A stretch of DNA of 64,000 nt, from contig JALIGW010000010.1 in assembly GCA_023053685.1 (NCBI GenBank), forward strand, positions 8,594,596-8,658,595, in the 5' to 3' direction. Within the stretch, counting starts at the first letter, position 1, and the number at the start of each line of letters is the position of its first letter. The DNA is from Diadophis punctatus similis (lineage: Eukaryota; Chordata; Lepidosauria; Squamata; Dipsadidae). Below are positions 57,861-64,000 of this stretch, one piece after another. The notes below the pieces were generated by a model. That model was not told the DNA's origin, did not search any database, and worked only from the letters and a program-made list of their open reading frames with translations. Position numbers and translations under genes: made by a program.

Positions 57861-58511
57861 TTGTCTTCAGGTAAAGCCTATACATAGGTCAGGAAGCCAC
57901 AGTATGGATAGAACATGATGAAACAGACTGGTTTCATTTATTCATTCAATTTATATTCTGAATAAGTTAAAGGAGAACAAATCAAAAGAAGATGGATGTG
58001 GAATAAACTTGCAAACCACCTTGAACTATACTGATGATACTTCTCAGCTAACTGAAAAAGCAAATGATCTGTGTACTCTAGTAATGGAAATAAAGCAGCA
58101 AAATGATAAAAACTGGTATAAGATTACATATACAGAAGACTATATGATAACATCTATAATAACTAGCCTTAAAATGCCAATGAAGATATCAAAGTGGAGG
58201 ACAGCTGCTGCCTTATAGGATTAACAGGCAGTCAAGAAATATGCCGCAGACTAGCATTTGATAGGGTAGCAATGAAAGAAAAGATGTTACAAACTGTTGT
58301 AACTGGAACTGTTGTTCCAGTATCTAGAGCTGGAATTGTTAGTAAGTGTGATGCACAATGGTGCAAGTTTGAGAACCATTAGGGGTGCCATGAAGAATTA
58401 CTGAGACAATGAGGGTGATGTGAATTGAGAAAGTTTGGGAACCTCTCACCTAGAGCATTTGTTGAAGAATATTTTAATCAGCTATAGCAATAGATACTGT
58501 TTTAATGTTGG
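57861..58511. other. AT-rich interval, nothing recognised
   Basis: Contains short frames without motif. It is the target DNA of Gypsy E; the 5 bases before the LTR are GTTGG. Confidence 0.4.
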
Positions 58512-58874
58512 TGTCAAAGCATCGTTTACCAACATTCTACATAGAAGAACGTTCTACATAGAAGTGGGGAGGGGGAATGCAGACAGCATGAGAAGGTACA
58601 GATAACAAATTCTTTGTGGCTTCTCCAAGGTCATCTTTGTCCAGCACCTGCAAGAAGGGGTTGCCACGCTGGCAGAAGTTTAGTGGGCAACGTGACCCGG
58701 ATGGGGGTGGGAAACAAGGAGTGCCCATTTCCTATTGAAGGGGAACTTGGGAGACAAATTAGATTTGGGTTTTCCCATGCGTTGCCAACATGGTGTCTGC
58801 AATAAATTGGAAATTTGGTGAACTTTTTGCCTGGGACTCTGATTTCTGCTCGATTACTATTTGGAACCGTGACA
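58512..58874 (+). repeat. Gypsy E 5' LTR
   Basis: TGTCAAAGCA to ACCGTGACA, inverted TGTCA/TGACA ends, AATAAA near 58801. 363 bp. The ends resemble the Gypsy B LTR. Confidence 0.75.
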
Positions 58875-58949
58875 CTAACCCAAATCTCATTTAAACCTTT
58901 ACCCAGCTACCCCTTTTTCTGGGGCGCTGGTTGGGGTCCTGAACCCCAG

Positions 58950-60990
58950 TTCTGACCCAACGCCGGGCGGTACAGAAGACTCAGGGAAGATTGAGAAAGA
59001 AGAGAGACCAGCCGGGGATACTGCCAAGGAAGACGCAGAGGAGTGTATTAGGAGCCTCTACTCTCCTTCCCCAGCATTTGTGGAGGCCATGGAGGCCGCG
59101 GAGAGAGACCGTCAGATGGGGGCACAGAGCAAGCTACCAGCCCCTCAGCCTCTCTCTCAGATGGAGCGGACCCCGCTGGGAGCCATGGGAGGCTGCAGGC
59201 TAGAGCAGCCCCTGTATTCCGGAGTGAGCCTAGATGGGTCCAGCCGAGAATCCCGCTCGCAGGGCGCTCCGAAGATGAGGGATCCCAGCCAAGCTCGCAT
59301 GCACACTCGCTGATGGAGCTTCCCGATTGGTTTGGATGACTGAGCATGAGTTGGACAACCCCCCCCCCCTTGGGGATGGAAGCTCCGAGATGGAACCTGG
59401 CCCAGCCCATGTTTTCTTTCCCAGAGAGACCTCAAACCTCCCACCAAAGCGGGGTGACAGCCTCTTTTCACACCGCTACGGGGGGAGCTTGGGAAGCCTC
59501 CCTACTGGACCACCTCCTAGGTGGGAACCCTGCTACCAGTCTCCGAGGCTGACCCGCCAACCAGAAGGTGGAAGGCCCCAGTGGTGGCAGACTGGGGGAG
59601 AGAGGATGCCAGAGCCAAACCCACCACCCACTTTCAGAGCCGTGCCACCATGGCAGGCCCCTCCTGGATGGGGGTACTTCCCCACAGTGGGATGGGTGCA
59701 ATGCCAGTGGGCCCCGGGGCAGCCCCCCAACAGATGCCAGCACCGGCCGCACCAGTCCCTCCCCAAGGGGGGGGGGTTTGGGGCCAACAGATGCAGTACG
59801 GCGGGATCCAAATGGGAGGACCCCTGCAGCAAGCCGCAACTCTGCCAGCTGCTGCTGGGTTAGCCACCCCCCCATGGCCCCAGGAGGCCAACCCCCCGGT
59901 TTCAAGCCACGTTTGATGGGCATCCAACAAAGCTGGCCTACTTCCTCCACCGGGTGCTGGTGTACGTCGATGAAAATCGAGCGCTAGACAGACAGATAGA
60001 CAGCTGATCGATAAGATCACCGAGGGAATGAATGACGGGGAAGCGTCCGAGTGGGTGGCAGAGCTCCACAATGAAGAGGCCCCTGAATTAGATGATCTGA
60101 ATGACTTTATCCAGCTGATGAGGATCAGGTTTCGCGATGAGGCCCAGCAAGCAGATGCCGAGGCCCATATCAAAGAATTGAAGCAAAAGGGACGCCCAGT
60201 GAAGGAACTAGTGTGGGAGTTTAGGAGAGCAGCAGGAAAAGTGTGAGATTGACCCGAGCAGCTCTTAGTGCACACGTTCCGAGACGCGCTAGACCCACAG
60301 CTGAAGAAAGCATGCGAAATACGGGGGGTCCCATGCCAGATCCAACGGTGGTACTCCACCGCAATCACTCTGGACCAGGTGGTCAGAGTCAAGAAAGAGA
60401 CCCCGGCGGACCGACCCCCTAGAAGGCTGCCGGCCTGGAGGATCCTTCCTAGACCGGGGCCAACCCCCAGAGTGGAACCGATGAGGGGAGTGAAGTGTTA
60501 CAGATGCGGCCAAGCCGGGCACCGCGCGACCGAGTGCCTAGCACTAGCCCCCCTTCCTCTCCCGAGGGCCAGGCCAACTCCTGCCTCCAGAAGGAAGCCG
60601 AGCAAGCCACCTGAACCGGGGTGGTTGGCCCTGCAGCCGGAGGGGTCCCCTCCCCCTCCGGACAATGACGAATCACCATCGATGGGGGAATCGAGTCCTC
60701 CATGGGAAGAGGGGGTTGAGGAGGAAGACAATCCGATGGTGAGTGCAGCCGTTCAGCCTTTTCTCATAAAAGCCAAAATCCGGGTGTCCGAAACGGCAAA
60801 GGAAGGGGAAGTAGATGCTATAATCGACACCAGGTGTTCAAGGTGTCTCATCAGCAAGATAGTGGTAGATAAACTGGGGATCCACACTAGGCCCTTAACC
60901 AACCCCATTCACTTCCAACAACTGGATGGGTCACTAGTGGGAGGGCTCCTGCTACCCTCCTAACACAAGCAGTAAACCTGCAGTTTGCAC
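58950..60990 (+). pseudogene. Gypsy E gag and protease
   Basis: From about 58985, an acidic leader (SGKIEKEERP), a proline/glycine-rich region (59521-59916), a gag domain in pieces (FDGHPTKLAYFLHRVLVYVD; 60028-60246 NDGEASEWVAELHNEEAP), a zinc knuckle CYRCGQAGHRATEC at about 60496-60540, and protease DAIIDTRCSRCLIS at 60815-60855, with D-S-G changed to D-T-R. Stops near 60006 and 60246 and frameshifts in the first half. Confidence 0.83.
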
Positions 60991-61159
60991 GGCACCAAGA
61001 GCGAATTCGATTCATAGTCGCTGCAAGATGTCTGAAGCGATTATCCTGGGTTTGGCATGGTTAGATAAGTGGACCCCCACCATCTGATTGGAAGATGGGT
61101 GTCAAAAACTCAATATACACATTGGCCCGACTCCCCCCTAAGAAACCCAACAGCAGAAG

Positions 61160-62570
61160 GAGAAGGTTATGCAGGGGGGGAATTCGGAGCCTCAACTGGC
61201 CACGCCCACAAGGGAGATCACCCCCCAGGGGCCCAAAGGGTGCCGAGAGAATGCCTCGACCTAGAGAGGGTGTTCAGTGAGGAAGAATGCAACGAGCTCC
61301 CTCCTCACCGACCAACTGACTGCGCAATAGAATTCGAGCCGGGTGCTACGCTCCCAAAGCCAAAGATGTATTCAATGTCCCCCAAGGAATTGGGAGAATT
61401 GAGGAGATACATCGACTCCAACTTGGAGAGGGGGTTCATCCAGCCAGTGAAGTCGAGAGTAGCCGCCCCTGTGCTGTTCAAAGAGAAAAAAGATGGGGGG
61501 GGGGTCAGATTATGCATGGACTTCCGAGGGATCAACGGGGTGTGCATTCAGAACCTCCCCCTCATGAAAAATTTACTGAACCACTTGTCAAAAGGCAAGA
61601 TATTCATTAAGTTGGCCTTAAGGGAAGAATAATATCGCATCCGAATCCGAGAGGGGGATGAGTGGAAAACCGCCTTCAACTGCCCCCTGGGAAGTTTCCA
61701 ATTCAAGGTGATGCCTTTCGGGCTGCAAGGGGCTCCAGCAGTATTCATGCAGTACATTAACGAGGTGCTTCATCCCCATTTGTACAAGGGGGTGCTTGTT
61801 TATTTGGATGATATTCTCATCTTCAGTGAGACAATGGAGGAACATGTGAAGTTGGTGAGGCAAGTCTTTAAAAAGCTTCTAGCCACCAAATTGTATGCCA
61901 AACTCTCCAAATGTGAGTTTCACAAGACTTCACTGGACTACTTGGGGTACCAGATCTCCAAAGATGGAATTGAGATGGATCCGGGGAAAGTGAAAGCAGT
62001 GCTTGATTGGCAGGCCCCGCGCACCCGCAAACAGCTGCAGAGCTTCCTGGGCTTCGCGAACTTCTATAGGCAGTTCATCCCAGCATTTGCAGAAGTTGCC
62101 CTACCGCTGACCGAATTGCTTAAGACGGGGCCAACACCAACCAAGCCAAAACCCAGTCAGCTGCTGAATTGGAAGATGGCCTGCCAGAAAGCCTTCGAGA
62201 AATTAAAGCAATTGTTCGCCCAGGAGCCGATCCTCCAACACCCCGATCCAGAATGACAATTCATCATTCAAGCTGATGCGAGTGATGTAGCTGTGGTGGC
62301 GGTGTTGCTGCAAAAGGACGAGAATAGACAGCTCTTACCGTGCGCTTACGTCTCGAAAAAACTCACTGCTACGGAGAGAAGATGGGCCATCTGGGGAAAG
62401 GAAGCCTTTGCGGTTCGTTCGGCGCTGCTGACTTGGAGGCAAGAAAGTACCTTTCGAGGTATGGACTGACCACAAAAACCTTGAAGCACTAAAGACCCCC
62501 AGAAAATTGTCGCCCAAACAAGTGAGGTGGGCGCAATACTTTAGATGATTCAAATTTGAACTAAAGCATA
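61160..62570 (+). pseudogene. Gypsy E reverse transcriptase and RNase H
   Basis: RT reads NELPPHRPTDCAIEFEPGA, VRLCMDFRGING and FIKLALREE, then TAA at 61630. The first catalytic Asp of F-x-K-L-D-L is Ala here. It resumes with RIRIREGDEWKTAFN and the intact box YLDDILIF (61798-61821), then GFANFYRQFIPAFAEVALPL. A TGA at about 62254 follows, then RNase H (IQADASDVAVVAVLLQ; WAIWGKEAFAVRSALL) and WTDHKNLEAL after a frameshift near 62440. Confidence 0.87.
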
Positions 62571-64000
62571 TCCCAAGGGGAAAGAACTTGCTGGCAGATG
62601 GGAAGTCCAGGAAGCCACAATATGACAGCCAGAGGGAGGAGGAATTCCACTCGGTCATCCCCTCCTCACTTCCGTCAAAGCCTTCAGTCGCAGAAGGGGA
62701 GCTTGCGGCTCCGGTCCTCACCAGGGCTCAATCCAGACGATCAAGCGCCCGAGGCCATGAGGAGTGGACAGACAAATTTAAAGCACCTTTGCCCAACGAC
62801 CCCTCGTTAAGGGAAAACAAAGAAATTCTAACCATGAGAAATGGACTAGCTTGGAAAGGGGCCAAATTGTATGTGCCTGCGGACCTCAGACTGCAGGTAC
62901 TCCAACAGAGCCACAACTCTAAGCTGGGGGGGGGGCATTTCGGATTTTTGAAGACCCTCCACCTTACAAGACGGCAATTTTGGTGGCCAAAGATGAAAAC
63001 TGATGTGGAGGACTATGTAAAAAGCTGTGTGCCACCTGCGCCACAAGTAAGCACCGACCAGGGAAACTGCCTGGACTTCTGCAGCAGGTGGCCAACCCCA
63101 GTAAGCCATGGGAAGAAATAGGAATGGATTTCATTGTAGAACTCCCAGAGAGTAAAGGAAACACCGTGATCTGGACGGTCATAGATTTGTTCTCCAAAGA
63201 GGCCCACTTCGTTGCCTGCTCTGGGTTACCGACAGCCCGACAGTTAGCAAAACTTTTCCTCAAGCACATCTATCACTTGCACGGAGTGCCGAAGAGAATC
63301 ATCTCCGACAGAGGTGTGCAATTAACCGCTAAGTTCTGGAAGGAGTTCCTGCACACCATCTGGTTCACTCAAAGTCTTAGTTCTGGATTCCATCCTCAGA
63401 CTAATGGGGCAGCTGAAAAAGCAAACTCCATGGTGGAACAATATCTCTGCTGTTACATGAATTACCAACAAGCCGACTGGTCGGAGCTGCTGCCGTTTGC
63501 AGAAGTGGCATACAACAACGCAGTACACAGCAGTACCGGATTGACGTCTTTCCAGGTTACCAGCGGACAAGAATTCATCCCAATGCCGGAACTGCCCACA
63601 GAAGCACCCATCTAAGTCCCTAACAGAATGGATGGAAGACCTGAAGAAGGGGTGGGAGAATACAAAAAAGGCATTGATTGAAACAGCAGAGACATATAAA
63701 AAGCAAGTGGACAAACATAGAGCCATTCTGCCCCCTTTCAAAGTGGGCAATAAAGTCTATTTATCAACCAAATACATCTGCTTGAGAATACCCAGTAAAA
63801 AATTTGGTCCCAAATTCTTAGGGCCTTTCCCAATAGTAAAGATAATCAATCCTGTTACAGTACAATTGGCTCTGCCGAGAATATTGGGAAAGATACATCC
63901 AGTGTTTCATAGTAGTTTACTTAGGCCAGTGAAACAATCCAACATTAGGCCACAAGACCTTCCTCCACCACCACCCATAGTAGTGCAGGGGGAGAGACAT
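62570..64000 (+). pseudogene. Gypsy E integrase and chromodomain linker, cut by the window end
   Basis: Integrase zinc-finger region with SHNSKLGGGHFGFLKTLHL (about 62910-62960; G-run expansion) and a disrupted second half. The core (63088-63615) has GMDFIVELPESKG, ISDRGVQLTAKFW and FHPQTNGAAEKANS, so all three acidic positions are kept. TAA at 63613. Then VGNKVYLSTKYI, GPKFLGPFPIVKIINPVTVQ and HPVFHSSLL follow in a shifted frame to the window end, where the chromodomain starts. Confidence 0.87.

Larger units (their letters stand above)
58512..64000 (+). mobile_element. Gypsy E: sense chromovirus-type Ty3/Gypsy, right end outside window
   Basis: 5' LTR, gag, protease, RT, RNase H, integrase and the start of a chromodomain linker in order on the plus strand. 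Proteins resemble Gypsy D more than Gypsy A. Many stops and shifts. The 3' LTR lies beyond 64000. Confidence 0.88.

Noticed and set aside
59327..59987. Several long overlapping frames on both strands in the Gypsy E gag region
   Set aside because: GC- and proline-rich sequence with few stops. Only the plus-strand frame that leads into the gag domain is meaningful, and the others are shadows.

Overview
This window is vertebrate nuclear DNA, most likely from a squamate reptile (snake or lizard). The basis is the mix of repeats: CR1 and L2-like LINEs, an R4-type LINE, a DIRS1-like element, chromodomain Ty3/Gypsy elements, a betaretrovirus-like ERV, several hAT-like MITE families with 8-bp target duplications, and many long simple repeats. 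I find no host protein-coding gene, tRNA, rRNA, operon or CRISPR array. Nearly every long open reading frame is a transposable-element protein or its shadow. One 100-base assembly gap lies at 50317-50416.

The first 27 kb is a deep nest of insertions. Gypsy C (antisense, 17614-20787) was entered by Gypsy B, whose 3' end lies in the window (chromodomain at 1-141 and 17053-17160, 3' LTR 17231-17613). The chromodomain of B was split by Gypsy A (142-17047, target duplication CCCCT). Gypsy A then received two L2-like LINE copies. Its gag/protease segment is inverted between them, which fits recombination between the two LINE copies. A solo LTR (1645-2334, duplication GAGGG) later landed at one inversion edge. 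An ERV (9277-14688, duplication GAGTT) split the RNase H region of A, and a CR1 fragment interrupts the ERV. Gypsy C also holds a solo LTR (duplication GGAGG) and a hAT-like MITE. Next to it, Gypsy D (20990-26750) is the best-preserved element: a 960-codon pol frame and two very similar LTRs, inserted into the terminal repeat of another MITE.

From 27 to 48 kb the density falls. This part holds MITEs with clear 8-bp duplications, a CR1 copy, a solo LTR, a long antisense L2-like LINE (33267-36770), a GC-rich stretch with inverted repeats (36.8-38.7 kb), a Tigger/pogo-like element (38718-39631) and dense purine/pyrimidine simple repeats (43.7-44.8 kb). Between them lies AT-rich sequence with nothing I can name.

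From 48 to 51.5 kb there is a DIRS1-like retrotransposon end (intact tyrosine recombinase frame, RNase H, and a perfect 56-bp inverted repeat) and an R4-like LINE 3' end with a restriction-like endonuclease motif between two TTA arrays. After L1-like and CR1 fragments and two possible retroviral LTRs, the window ends inside Gypsy E (58512 to beyond 64000), a sense-strand chromovirus-type element with several stops. The sequence is best read as a layered record of insertions, inversion and decay, not as a functional gene neighbourhood.
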